From positions 1 through 64,000 of the forward strand of contig NZ_JAZQRL010000081.1 of NCBI RefSeq assembly GCF_045629565.1: a DNA stretch of 64,000 bases, in the 5' to 3' direction. The DNA is from Arcticibacter sp045629565. Lineage in GTDB: Bacteria > Bacteroidota > Bacteroidia > Sphingobacteriales > Sphingobacteriaceae. The notes below the pieces were generated by a model, which ran no database searches, was not told where the DNA came from, and worked only from the letters and a program-made list of their open reading frames with translations. This document shows positions 24,958 to 33,737 of this stretch, one piece after another; positions within the stretch are counted from its first letter, which is position 1; each line of letters starts with the position of its first letter. The position numbers were made by a program, and so were the translations under genes.

Positions 24958-26143
24958 CGTTTGAAGAAAAAGATATAGTGAATTTTGTTCCTTTGTTAAT
25001 AACGCTTTCAAATTGAACGTAACCGTTCATCAATCCTGCATATCGCCTGACGATATTTAATCCGAGACCTGTCCCGGGGATATTGCCTGTATTATGTGCA
25101 CGGAAAAAGGGTTGAAACAAGTGTTTCTGATCTGCTTCCGGGATACCTATTCCATTGTCACTGATCGTGATGATGTATTGACTCTCTGTGACCTCCGTGT
25201 TGAACTCAATGAACGTATTCTCACCGGAATATTTGATTGCATTGGCAATTAAGTTGATTATGCAATTTTTCAGCAAGTTCTGGTCCAGGACAACGATACT
25301 ACTGAGACCGGTATGTTCGTAAATGATATTCTGATTCTGCTTGGTAATTAGCTGCATCTCTTCAGTTATTTCTTCAGAGAGTTTCACGAGGTCAAACCGG
25401 GTAAATGTAGGCTCAACTCTTCCTGCTTCCAGCCGCTCCAAAGATAAGAAGTCGTTTAATATCGTTGTAAGGTTTCCAACCGCATTCTTGATCTTGTTCA
25501 CATGCTTTGAAATATTCGTTGAATCTTTCTGTGCAGAGTATTTTTCAATTAAGGAAGCAGAAAGCTGGACGGAGCTCAGGGGAGTGCGGAATTCGTGGGA
25601 TGCCATGGAAACGAACCTGCTCTTCAACTGGTTGAGTTCTTTTTCTTTTTCCAGAGACAGACTTACCTCTTCCTTTGCTTCCTGAAGAGCCTGCACGGTT
25701 TTTCGCAGAGAGGCTGTTCTTTCTTCAACCAGCTCTTCAAGCTGAGCGGCATGGTTTTTAATCCGTTCTTCAGCTTCCTTTTCGCGAGTCAGGTCATTGA
25801 TAAACCCTGCGTAGATGGTTCTATCACTGAGAATAACTTCACTGACAGCAAGCCTGAAGGGAAATTGACTGCCGTCCTTCTTGAGACCGCGGACTTCTCT
25901 GCCTATCCCTATTATATGGCGTTCCCCGGTTGTTTGATAACGATGGAGGTACTGATCATGGCGGGAGTGGTCTGGCTCGGGCATTAACACGGAGATGTTC
26001 CGGCCAATTACTTCTTCGGGGGAATAGCCAAATAGCTTGCATGCCGACGGATTAATAGATTCGATTAATCCTCTTCTGTCAATGGTTATGATTCCATCGA
26101 TTGCGTTGTCGATAATGGCATGTAAAAGGGTTGCATCATTCAT
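24929..26143 (-). CDS. FixL-like heme-PAS sensor histidine kinase
   Basis: 404 residues from the ATG at 26141-26143. Residues about 1-120 are a PAS domain very close to the oxygen-sensing domain of rhizobial FixL. The proximal heme ligand His (H62 in R-H-D-Q-Y-L-H-R), the propionate-contacting Arg (R68), H76 and the distal Arg (R82 in G-I-G-R) all align with BjFixL H200, R206, 214 and R220. A coiled coil (about 125-175) links it to HisKA (phospho-His H183 in A-S-H-E-F-R-T-P) and HATPase_c (N-L-I-A-N-A-I-K-Y, D-N-G-I-G-I, G-T-G-L-G-L). No membrane segment, so a soluble kinase. Oxygen binding to heme would switch off the kinase, as in FixL. Its partner is the overlapping REC-CRP gene. Confidence 0.88.
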   Translation of the reverse strand: MNDATLLHAIIDNAIDGIITIDRRGLIESINPSACKLFGYSPEEVIGRNISVLMPEPDHSRHDQYLHRYQTTGERHIIGIGREVRGLKKDGSQFPFRLAVSEVILSDRTIYAGFINDLTREKEAEERIKNHAAQLEELVEERTASLRKTVQALQEAKEEVSLSLEKEKELNQLKSRFVSMASHEFRTPLSSVQLSASLIEKYSAQKDSTNISKHVNKIKNAVGNLTTILNDFLSLERLEAGRVEPTFTRFDLVKLSEEITEEMQLITKQNQNIIYEHTGLSSIVVLDQNLLKNCIINLIANAIKYSGENTFIEFNTEVTESQYIITISDNGIGIPEADQKHLFQPFFRAHNTGNIPGTGLGLNIVRRYAGLMNGYVQFESVINKGTKFTISFSSNDEKNVHSNY

Positions 26144-26166
26144 TCGCAAAACGTACGTTGATTCCC

Positions 26167-26174
26167 CAAAAGTA
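26167..26174 (-). promoter_or_regulatory. Candidate -7 element of the sensor kinase-regulator operon
   Basis: TACTTTTG on the minus strand matches TAnnTTTG, 24 bp before the kinase start. No -33 TTG and no TGA(C/T)-N4 site is seen upstream, so the two-component genes are probably not under their own control. Confidence 0.35.
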
Positions 26175-26302
26175 ATAAATTTAAGTATTAACTCGGTTTT
26201 GTGTGTGAACATGGTGTGAGATAGCACCCTTAAATTCTGCGGTTCCGTTTAAAATGTAAATCGAACTGATAATTATATAATCTACAGCGCATAAAAATTC
26301 TA

Positions 26303-26310
26303 TATCTTTG
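26303..26310 (+). promoter_or_regulatory. Candidate -7 element of the HYC_CC_PP gene
   Basis: TATCTTTG matches the Bacteroidota -7 consensus exactly and lies 10 bp before the ATG at 26321, giving a nearly leaderless transcript. No -33 TTG is seen. Confidence 0.4.
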
Positions 26311-26320
26311 TGGAGCAATA

Positions 26321-26719
26321 ATGAAGAAGTTCTTAGTCACCATATTAGCTGTCTTTTATCTGGGTGTGTCATCCGGGGCTACCGTGCACTTTCATTATTG
26401 CATGGGGCAATTAGTTGAGTGGGGCTTATCTTCGACGGAATCTAAGGACTCTTCAGGCTGTAGTAAATGCGGAATGGACGCCGGTTCTGAAAATGATTGC
26501 TGCAAGCATCAGAGTAAAGAGGCCAAAGTCGATAAAGTTCAAAAGGCCGCAGAGAATCATTTCTATTTCGCAGTGCCGGCAACTGAACTAAGATCAGGAT
26601 CTGCTTTTTATAACATACCATCTTATTCTTTGGTAATGGAAGCGTATCCGCTTTCGAACTCTCCTCCCGCTATTTCAAGTACCGCTACGTACCTGCGCGT
26701 TTGTAGCTTCCGGATATAG
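26321..26719 (+). CDS. HYC_CC_PP-type small exported protein
   Basis: 132 residues with a signal peptide (about 1-20). Just after it stands H-F-H-Y-C-M-G, then a C-S-K-C-G motif and a C-C-K-H pair; these His/Cys patterns define the small Bacteroidota family named HYC_CC_PP. The residues could bind copper or a similar metal. It precedes the Cus efflux genes by 94 bp on the same strand, which supports a link with metal handling. The biochemical role is not known. Confidence 0.8.
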   Translation: MKKFLVTILAVFYLGVSSGATVHFHYCMGQLVEWGLSSTESKDSSGCSKCGMDAGSENDCCKHQSKEAKVDKVQKAAENHFYFAVPATELRSGSAFYNIPSYSLVMEAYPLSNSPPAISSTATYLRVCSFRI

Positions 26720-26768
26720 CATTTTTCTTTCCTTCGTTTACAGGTGGACCTCACCTGATGTATGATGT

Positions 26769-26782
26769 CTGTGATATCGCAG
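26769..26782 (+). promoter_or_regulatory. Near-palindrome upstream of the Cus operon
   Basis: CTGTGATATCGCAG is an inverted repeat with one mismatched pair, 31 bp before the cusA start. It could be an operator for a metal-responsive regulator, but no such regulator is encoded nearby. Confidence 0.25.
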
Positions 26783-26813
26783 ATTAACGATCATTAAGCA
26801 CAATATTTATTTC

Positions 26814-28118
26814 ATGGTAGAAAAGCTAATCGCATTCTCGATGCGAAATAGGTTTCTGGTATTGCTATTCGCTGCTGGGATATTTGCATACGGCATATAT
26901 TCCGTGAAAACCAGTAAGATAGATGCTATACCGGACTTATCCGAAAATCAGGTAATTGTACTTACCGAGTGGATGGGCAGGAGCCCTCAGATAATTGAAG
27001 ATCAGATAACCTATCCATTGGTTACTAACCTTCAGGGTTTGCCCAGGGTGAAGTATGTTCGTGCGAACTCCATGTTCGGAATGAGCTTCGTTTATGTCAT
27101 TTTCGATGATGATGTTGACGTTTACTGGGCTCGTGCCCGCGTGCTCGAACGGCTTAGTTCAATTGGGAATTCACTCCCTGAGGGGGTAACACCTGCGATG
27201 GGGCCGGATGGGACGGGCGTGGGTCACATCTTGTGGTATACGCTTGACGCCCCTGGTATGGATCTTGGAGAACAGCGTGCTGTTCAGGACTGGTATATAA
27301 AGTTCGCTTTACAGAATGTTCCGGGCGTAAGTGAAATTGCCTCGTTTGGTGGTTTTCAGAAACAGTATCAAATCACGGTAGACCCAAACAAACTCAGTTA
27401 TTATAAACTGTCCCCTCAGGATGTGATGCGGGCGGTAAACGCTAACAACAATGAGGCAGGGGGACGGAAATTTGAGATGAGTGATATTGGGTACATCATC
27501 AAAACGACGGGCTATCTAAAGTCAATGGAGGAAATCGGTGCTCTGACAGTGAAAACCCAGAATTCTATTTCTGTAAGGGTTAGGGATGTTGCTACTGTTC
27601 AGATGTCTGGAGAAAGCAGACTCGGAATATTTGATTATAACGGTGAAGGAGAAGTAGTTGGAGGGATCGTGGTGCTGCGATACGGGGAGAATGCCGATGA
27701 GGTGATTAAGAATGTCAAGGCTAAAATGATTGACGTGTCAAAAGGACTGCCCGAAGGTGTGAAGTTTAATATTGTATATGACCGGGGAGAGCTGATTGAA
27801 GAGTCCATTTCTTCGATCACAACCACGCTTATAGAGGAAATGATAGTCGTAACCATTATTGTTATTGTTTTCCTTTTCCACTGGCGTAGCGCGGTGAGCA
27901 TTGTTATTCAAATCCCGATAACCATTGCTGCGAGTTTTATTATTCTGAATGCCTTAGATATATCTTCTAACATCATGTCTCTGACCGGCATTGCGCTGGC
28001 TATCGGAGTTATCGTGGACAATGGGATAATCATGTCAGAAAATGCCTACAAGCATCTTGCCTTGCGGCAGGCGGAGCTGGGAGATTTAAGAAAGGAAGGA
28101 GATACACATGTGGAATAA
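26814..28118 (+). CDS. cusA: CusA-type copper/silver RND pump, N-terminal part of a split gene
   Basis: 434 residues equivalent to the first 40% of CusA. It has TM1 (about 12-31), the first half of the periplasmic porter domain, and TM2-TM4. TM4 keeps the proton-relay acids in V-D-N-G-I-I-M-S-E-N (Asp and Glu 7 apart, as CusA D405 and E412). The chain stops in the cytosolic loop just after TM4. The rest follows in another frame that begins 11 nt before this stop. The loop could be a natural split point; a frameshift mutation or sequencing error is the alternative. With CusB and TolC partners it would export Cu(I)/Ag(I) across both membranes. Confidence 0.85.
   Translation: MVEKLIAFSMRNRFLVLLFAAGIFAYGIYSVKTSKIDAIPDLSENQVIVLTEWMGRSPQIIEDQITYPLVTNLQGLPRVKYVRANSMFGMSFVYVIFDDDVDVYWARARVLERLSSIGNSLPEGVTPAMGPDGTGVGHILWYTLDAPGMDLGEQRAVQDWYIKFALQNVPGVSEIASFGGFQKQYQITVDPNKLSYYKLSPQDVMRAVNANNNEAGGRKFEMSDIGYIIKTTGYLKSMEEIGALTVKTQNSISVRVRDVATVQMSGESRLGIFDYNGEGEVVGGIVVLRYGENADEVIKNVKAKMIDVSKGLPEGVKFNIVYDRGELIEESISSITTTLIEEMIVVTIIVIVFLFHWRSAVSIVIQIPITIAASFIILNALDISSNIMSLTGIALAIGVIVDNGIIMSENAYKHLALRQAELGDLRKEGDTHVE
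28096..28107 (+). promoter_or_regulatory. Strong Shine-Dalgarno sequence before the second half of CusA
   Basis: AAGGAG at 28096-28101, six bases before the ATG at 28108, is an excellent ribosome-binding site in a genome that otherwise shows few. It supports independent start of the second CusA part, although it also falls within coding sequence rich in Lys-Glu-Gly codons. Confidence 0.4.
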
Positions 28119-30057
28119 GATCAGCAAGTTTTTTAATAAGAAGAAAGCAAAAGAGGACTATGTTCGTCTGTCTGACGAAGAAAGGTTAACCATTATAGAA
28201 AAGGCTTGCAAGCAGGTTTCGAGGGGTGTATTTTATTCCACCGTCATCATCATTACATCTTTTCTGCCCGTGTTTCTGCTTACGGGCCAGGAAGGTAAGT
28301 TGTTTCATCCTCTAGCGTACACGAAGACATTTATTCTTGTGATTGACGCGCTGCTGGTTGTTACCCTTGCTCCTGTACTTATATCATTTTTTTTGAAGGG
28401 AAGGTTTCGTTCGGAGAATGAGAACCCGATCAACCGAAGGTTGGAAAAGATTTACGAGCCATTAATAAGGGCGTGCATGCGTCATAGAAAAACAACGATA
28501 GGAGTGAATATACTGGCTTTGCTTGTCAGTATCCCCCTGTTGATGAGTCTGGGACGGGAGTTTATGCCGCCACTGGATGAACAATCTATCTTGTTTATGC
28601 CGGTCACCTTGCCGGATGTATCAAACGCGGAGGCAAAGCGTATTCTGCAAGTCCAGGATAAAATCATTAAATCCGTTCCGGAGGTTGACAAGGTACTGGG
28701 GAAAGCAGGAAGGGCGAATACGGCCACTGACAACTCACCGATGTCCATGATTGAGACGATAATATCCCTAAAGCCGAAAAACGAGTGGCGGGAGGGGATA
28801 ACCAAGCAAGATATCATTAACGAACTCGACTCCAAACTTCAGATACCTGGTGTTGTAAATGGCTGGACACAGCCTATTATCAACCGTATAAACATGCTTT
28901 CGACAGGTATACGTACTGATGTCGGGGTCAAAGTACATGGTCAGGATCTGAACAAGATCGCATCCGTTTCCAGGGAAGTTCAATCCTTGCTTCAGCATGT
29001 GGAAGGGGTAAAGGACTTATATGTAGAACCCGTCACTGGCGGAAAGTACCTTGAAATTGATGTGAGACGCGACCAGCTCGAACGGTATGGATTGACTGTT
29101 GACGATATTAATTCGCTGGTTGAAACTGCCATCGGAGGGGCTCCCTTTGCGACCACTATTGAAGGCAGGCGTAGATTTGGTATACATTTGAGGCTGGGTC
29201 AGGAATACCGTAATAGTATAGACAGGTTGAAGAGAATACCGTTGAATTCTCCCGATGCCGGGACGATACCGCTCTCTGCAGTAGCAAATATCCGTTTTGT
29301 TGACGGCCCACCCATGATTACTTCTGATAATGCGATTCTGAGAGGTGCCGTTATGTTTAATGTGCGCGACAGGGACCTCGGCACAACGGTACAGGAGGCG
29401 GTTGATAAGCTCAATGCGGAGCTGAAACTACCTGATGGCTACTTTATCGAGTGGAGCGGGCAGTACGAAAATTTGATACGAGGGCAGCAATCGCTGATCT
29501 ATATTGTGCCGGTAGTATTGTTGATTATCCTGATTTCACTTTACCTGGCTTTCAAGTCCATTCGTGAGGCATTTTTAAGTTTGGTAACTATACCATTTGC
29601 ATTGATTGGAGGTGCATATCTTGTTTTCTTCTGGGGTGTTAACTTGTCAGTGGCTGTTGCGGTTGGTTTTATTGCTCTTTTCGGCATAGCTGTGGAAACA
29701 GGAGTTGTAATGGTGATATACCTCAACGATGCGATGCGTCAATTGGTCGCCTTAAAGGGTAATTCCAGTGAGACAATTACTAAGGATGATTTGAGAGAGT
29801 ATGTAATTCACGGGGCTGCCAAGCGGTTAAGGCCGAAGATTATGACGGTTTGCGTGGCGTTGTTCGGCCTGATTCCAGTTTTATGGTCTACCGGAGTGGG
29901 CAGCGACATGATGCAGCCCATCGTGCTACCGATGATTGGTGGAGTGCTGACGTCTTCCACACACATTCTATTGGTAACGCCGCTTATATTTTTGATGACT
30001 AAAGAATATGAACTCAAGAAGTTTGGAAAGTTGGAGGTATACGATGTGGAGCACTAA
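28108..30057 (+). CDS. cusA: CusA-type copper/silver RND pump, C-terminal part of a split gene
   Basis: 649 residues covering the rest of CusA. An extra basic, Lys-rich start (about 1-35) is followed by TM5-TM6, the second porter half and TM7-TM12. Three methionines line up with the CusA metal-binding Met set (M573, M623, M672): in F-M-P-V-T, in M-S-M-I-E-T and in N-M-L-S-T-G-I, so the substrate is probably Cu(I)/Ag(I) rather than Zn/Co. The first half ends in the same loop, one frame off, with an 11-nt overlap. Together the two parts give 1083 residues, close to an intact CusA (about 1047). The TolC-like gene overlaps its 3' end by 14 nt. Confidence 0.87.
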   Translation: MWNKISKFFNKKKAKEDYVRLSDEERLTIIEKACKQVSRGVFYSTVIIITSFLPVFLLTGQEGKLFHPLAYTKTFILVIDALLVVTLAPVLISFFLKGRFRSENENPINRRLEKIYEPLIRACMRHRKTTIGVNILALLVSIPLLMSLGREFMPPLDEQSILFMPVTLPDVSNAEAKRILQVQDKIIKSVPEVDKVLGKAGRANTATDNSPMSMIETIISLKPKNEWREGITKQDIINELDSKLQIPGVVNGWTQPIINRINMLSTGIRTDVGVKVHGQDLNKIASVSREVQSLLQHVEGVKDLYVEPVTGGKYLEIDVRRDQLERYGLTVDDINSLVETAIGGAPFATTIEGRRRFGIHLRLGQEYRNSIDRLKRIPLNSPDAGTIPLSAVANIRFVDGPPMITSDNAILRGAVMFNVRDRDLGTTVQEAVDKLNAELKLPDGYFIEWSGQYENLIRGQQSLIYIVPVVLLIILISLYLAFKSIREAFLSLVTIPFALIGGAYLVFFWGVNLSVAVAVGFIALFGIAVETGVVMVIYLNDAMRQLVALKGNSSETITKDDLREYVIHGAAKRLRPKIMTVCVALFGLIPVLWSTGVGSDMMQPIVLPMIGGVLTSSTHILLVTPLIFLMTKEYELKKFGKLEVYDVEH

Positions 30058-31291
30058 AATCTCGTTTTTTACTTTTTTATGTATCGCTCCCGCTTTATTG
30101 TTCGGGCAACAGGTTCTGACAATTGATCAGGTGCTGGAAGAAGTTAGTAGGAACAATCCTTCGATCAGGGCTCTTGACAGCCGGATCAAAAGCGCTGACG
30201 CCAAAGTTGAGGGGGCGGGAGCCTGGATGGCGCCGATGGTGGGGGCTGGGACGTTTATGACCCCTTATCCCGGTGCAGAGCTTATGAACGACTCCGAAAA
30301 GGGTGCATGGATGTTATCAGCTGAACAAGCGATTCCCAATCCTGCGAAAATAAGGGCAAAGAAAAAGTATTTAGCATCTCAGTCTGCGATTAATGTTGCG
30401 GAGCAGAAGATGAGGGTCGATCTGCTACGGGCGAAAGCCAGGGAGCTGTACTACGGCGTCGTTGTATTGTATAAAAAGCTGGGATATCAGTCGGAAAATA
30501 AAATGATTATGCAAACGATGAAAAAGTTGGCCGAGATACGTTATCCGTATAATCAGGGTGCGCTAGGGCAGATTTTTAAGGCTGAAGGACGTTTGCATGA
30601 AACCGAGAATATGTTATTGATGACAGAGGGAGAAATTCAGTCAAATAAAATGGCTCTCAATGCACTTATGAACAGGTCACCTCATGCCGATTTTGCAATA
30701 GATACGACGTTAGAGGTGAAATTCAAGCCATTAACGCTTTTAGACACGGCTTACTTGTCTGCCAAGAGAAGCGATGTAATGCAGATGGATCGCTCCATTT
30801 TGGCTATGGAATATAATATTAACCAAATGAGGCAAGAGGCTAAACCTGATTTTAGCATTCGCTTTGAGCACATGTCACCAAGATCGCAAATGATGCCCAA
30901 TCAGTTTTCTATGATGGGTATGGTATCTATTCCAATTGCTCCATGGTCTTCGGGCATGTATAAATCTGAAGTTAAAGCGATGAGTTTTGAGCAGGAAGCG
31001 ATGAAAAAAGAGCGGGAAGCGATGCTTACCGAGATGCTGGGAATGACTAAGGGTATGGAGAATAGCCTGGTGAACATGCAAAAGCAGCTACAAAATTATG
31101 AGGAAAAAATATTGCCAGCGCTTAGAAAGAACCTGAAAGTTTCGATGCTGTCCTATCAGGAGAATAAAGGCGATTTGAATATGGTCATTGACGGGTGGGA
31201 AGCTGTAAATATGGCGCAGATGACATATGTCGAGCAATTGCAGCTGTTCTACAAAATGATTGTTGATTATGAGAAAAATATTGAAATATAA
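30044..31291 (+). CDS. TolC-family outer-membrane efflux protein (CusC role)
   Basis: 415 residues from the ATG at 30044, overlapping cusA by 14 nt; an earlier in-frame start at 30008 would give a non-hydrophobic leader, whereas from 30044 a signal peptide ends at F-G-Q (about residue 20). The mature part has the two long helical hairpins of TolC proteins, with Met-rich stretches (for example M-S-P-R-S-Q-M-M) that suit a copper exporter. It would form the outer-membrane channel for the CusA pump. It overlaps the next gene by 23 nt. Confidence 0.88.
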   Translation: MWSTKISFFTFLCIAPALLFGQQVLTIDQVLEEVSRNNPSIRALDSRIKSADAKVEGAGAWMAPMVGAGTFMTPYPGAELMNDSEKGAWMLSAEQAIPNPAKIRAKKKYLASQSAINVAEQKMRVDLLRAKARELYYGVVVLYKKLGYQSENKMIMQTMKKLAEIRYPYNQGALGQIFKAEGRLHETENMLLMTEGEIQSNKMALNALMNRSPHADFAIDTTLEVKFKPLTLLDTAYLSAKRSDVMQMDRSILAMEYNINQMRQEAKPDFSIRFEHMSPRSQMMPNQFSMMGMVSIPIAPWSSGMYKSEVKAMSFEQEAMKKEREAMLTEMLGMTKGMENSLVNMQKQLQNYEEKILPALRKNLKVSMLSYQENKGDLNMVIDGWEAVNMAQMTYVEQLQLFYKMIVDYEKNIEI

Positions 31292-32501
31292 TAGGATAGC
31301 TGTTGTTTGCCTGGCACTTATTGGTCTTTTAGGTTGTGGGCAGGGTGAGGGAGATAAGAAACGTGAGCATGCGACGATGAACCATCATGCGATCCATGAC
31401 AGCCTTTCTCATCTCGTGAAACCGACAGATGAAGTGGTGATTGCTAATATAAAAACTATTAAGCCACAGAAAGGAAGCAGATTTGCAAGCGTTACTGCCC
31501 AAGGGGTGATCGGTTACAATGAAAATAACCTGAGCAGTCAGTCTGCGCGGGTGAGTGGAAGAATTGAACGTTTATACGTCAAGTTCAACTATCAAGCGAT
31601 TTCGAAAGGGCAGAAGCTTATGGATATATATAGTCCAGATCTTGTAAACGCGCAGCAAGAGTTACTTTTCCTTCATGAAAATAATGAACGAGAGTTAGCA
31701 GAAATGGCAAAGAGGAAGTTGCTCTTGCTCGGGGCTACACCGCATCAAATAAGTAACCTGCTTAAGACAGGTAAGGTCAACTACACTTTTACGGTGTTTA
31801 GTTCAACCTCTGGATATATTGTCGAGAACCCTTCATCTGCAACAAAAATGGACAGTCAGGCTGGAAGTGTTGTTATTTCTTCTTCTTCAACTTCGGGATC
31901 TTCTGATGCGATGGCTGGTATGGGCTCATCCGCACCTCCAACTCCGGAACTATCAGCCATTCCAGAATCATCTTCCCTGCAGTTGAGAGAAGGGCAGTAT
32001 ATTTCGAAAGGCCAGACTTTATTTAAAGTTATTAATGCCGATGAGGTGTGGGCGGAGTTCTATATTCAACCGGAACAGCTGGAGATTTTTAAAAAAGGGA
32101 CAAACGTATCTATAGCGTCTGCAAATAGGAGTGAGAAATCAGTTGAGGCCGCCGTGAGCATGGTTCAGCCATATTATTCATCTGGTAGGAGCTATCCATT
32201 GGTAAGAGCTGTTTTACCAAATTCAAGCAAAAGCTGGAGGATTGGAGAACTGGTTCAGGTGAGCAAGGAGGCAGTAAAGAAAGATGGTGTATGGATTCCC
32301 CGTACGGCTGTTTTGGAACTGGGTGGACGTTCTGTTGCTTTTGTTAAAGAAGATGGGATATTCATACCAGTGGATGTAAAGGTTCAAGGATTTGCTGGCG
32401 GCTGGGTAGATGTTGGCGAAAGTATAGAAAACAAGTCAGTGGCCTTGAATGCCTGGTTTCTTATGGATAGCGAGAGTTTTGTTCAGGTAAATAAGAGATA
32501 A
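31269..32501 (+). CDS. CusB-type periplasmic adaptor lipoprotein
   Basis: 410 residues from the ATG at 31269. A lipobox (L-I-G-L-L-G-C-G) makes it a likely lipoprotein. Near the N-terminus there is a His/Met-rich stretch (T-M-N-H-H-A-I-H-D), a probable metal-binding site. A barrel-sandwich/lipoyl region and helical hairpin (about 80-170) and a beta-barrel domain follow, and a Ser/Gly-rich insertion (about 195-225) interrupts the lipoyl part. It would link CusA to the TolC protein and hand over metal. A second adaptor follows 12 bp downstream. Confidence 0.85.
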   Translation: MRKILKYNRIAVVCLALIGLLGCGQGEGDKKREHATMNHHAIHDSLSHLVKPTDEVVIANIKTIKPQKGSRFASVTAQGVIGYNENNLSSQSARVSGRIERLYVKFNYQAISKGQKLMDIYSPDLVNAQQELLFLHENNERELAEMAKRKLLLLGATPHQISNLLKTGKVNYTFTVFSSTSGYIVENPSSATKMDSQAGSVVISSSSTSGSSDAMAGMGSSAPPTPELSAIPESSSLQLREGQYISKGQTLFKVINADEVWAEFYIQPEQLEIFKKGTNVSIASANRSEKSVEAAVSMVQPYYSSGRSYPLVRAVLPNSSKSWRIGELVQVSKEAVKKDGVWIPRTAVLELGGRSVAFVKEDGIFIPVDVKVQGFAGGWVDVGESIENKSVALNAWFLMDSESFVQVNKR

Positions 32502-32513
32502 AGTATTAAAATT

Positions 32514-33701
32514 ATGAAGAAACTGATGCGATATACGGTAGGGGTTGTTCTTTTACTTTTAGCCGCTTGCAACTCAGACCAAAATAAGGTGCAATCCGCG
32601 GCATCAGCCAAGTATACTTGTCCCATGCATCCCCAGGTTATCAGTGCAGCGCCAGGGACGTGCCCGGTATGTGCGATGGATCTTGTACCGGTATCCGCTT
32701 CGGGAGAAGGCGACGGAATTATGTTAAGTGCCAGCCAAATACAGCTTGCGAATATCCAGACTATGCCTGTCAGGAATGAGACGTTTCGCACGGCTAAAGT
32801 CTTGAATGGTCGTATTCTTTCAAATGCGGATATGGCAGAATCAATATCGTCCAGATATGCCGGACGTGTGGAAAGGTTGTTTGTCAAGGAAACCGGTCAA
32901 ACCGTAAAAAAAGGTCAGCCGCTTTTTCAAATATACAGCGAGGAGGTTGAGACATTACAACAAGATTATCTATTACAGGCCAGACAGGTGGCTGCATTTC
33001 CTGATGAGAAGATTTATCAAACTCTTCTTGAAGCTGCTGCCAACAAGCTGAAGCTATTGGGTTATTCACAAGCGCAGATACGAAATCTCCTCCATCAAAA
33101 GAAGGCGTCAGCTTTAGTAACCGTAAATTCATCACAGTCTGGAATCGTTAACGAGATCAATATAGTGGAAGGGCAGTACGTAAGCGAGGGTACCCCCGTT
33201 TTGAAGCTTGAGAATTTTGCAAACCTATGGATTGAAGCTGACGTATATCCTGACGAAGTTAAATCCTTAAAAACGGGAATGACCATGAAAGTATCGGTCA
33301 ATGGGCTTCCTGCGAGAAACGAGTCAGTAAAAATGGATTTTATAGCGCCGCAAGCCGATCCGTCTAGTCAGATTGTGAAGGTTAGGGGCACCATCAGGAA
33401 CAACGGTGATCTGCAGCCCGGTATGCAGGCGACTGTTTTCTTAACGGAATCGGAAGAGATGGAAGGAATCTCGGTACCTCTGGACGCCGTCGTTCGCGAA
33501 GAAGGAGGAGCTCATGTTTGGGTTAAGACAGGAAAGGGTACCTTTGAGCCTAGAGAAGTAACTACAGGTAATGAGGATGCGACTCAAATTATCATACTTT
33601 CCGGACTTGAAAACGTGAGAGAAGTAGTAATATCCGGGGCGTACTTATTAACGAGCGAATTTGTTCTTAAAAAGGGCAAAAACGTCTTAAATCACCACTA
33701 A
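32514..33701 (+). CDS. cusB: CusB-type adaptor with an N-terminal heavy-metal-binding domain
   Basis: 395 residues, lipoprotein signal with L-L-A-A-C-N. Directly after it stands the heavy-metal-binding motif Y-T-C-P-M-H-P-Q-V followed by C-P-V-C-A-M-D-L-V-P (about residues 38-65), the YHS-like domain often joined to CusB in Bacteroidota. The lipoyl, hairpin and beta-barrel domains follow in the usual order. It is the better CusB candidate of the two adaptors; the pair may form a mixed hexameric ring or serve different conditions. Confidence 0.88.
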   Translation: MKKLMRYTVGVVLLLLAACNSDQNKVQSAASAKYTCPMHPQVISAAPGTCPVCAMDLVPVSASGEGDGIMLSASQIQLANIQTMPVRNETFRTAKVLNGRILSNADMAESISSRYAGRVERLFVKETGQTVKKGQPLFQIYSEEVETLQQDYLLQARQVAAFPDEKIYQTLLEAAANKLKLLGYSQAQIRNLLHQKKASALVTVNSSQSGIVNEINIVEGQYVSEGTPVLKLENFANLWIEADVYPDEVKSLKTGMTMKVSVNGLPARNESVKMDFIAPQADPSSQIVKVRGTIRNNGDLQPGMQATVFLTESEEMEGISVPLDAVVREEGGAHVWVKTGKGTFEPREVTTGNEDATQIIILSGLENVREVVISGAYLLTSEFVLKKGKNVLNHH

Positions 33702-33737
33702 ATACACACAATTTATTAATTATATAAAATAGTTACA

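Noticed and set aside
26267..26278. TGAT-AATT-ATAT upstream of the HYC_CC_PP gene as another CRP/FNR-type site
   Set aside because: The right half has two mismatches and the distance to TATCTTTG is 34 bp, not 33.
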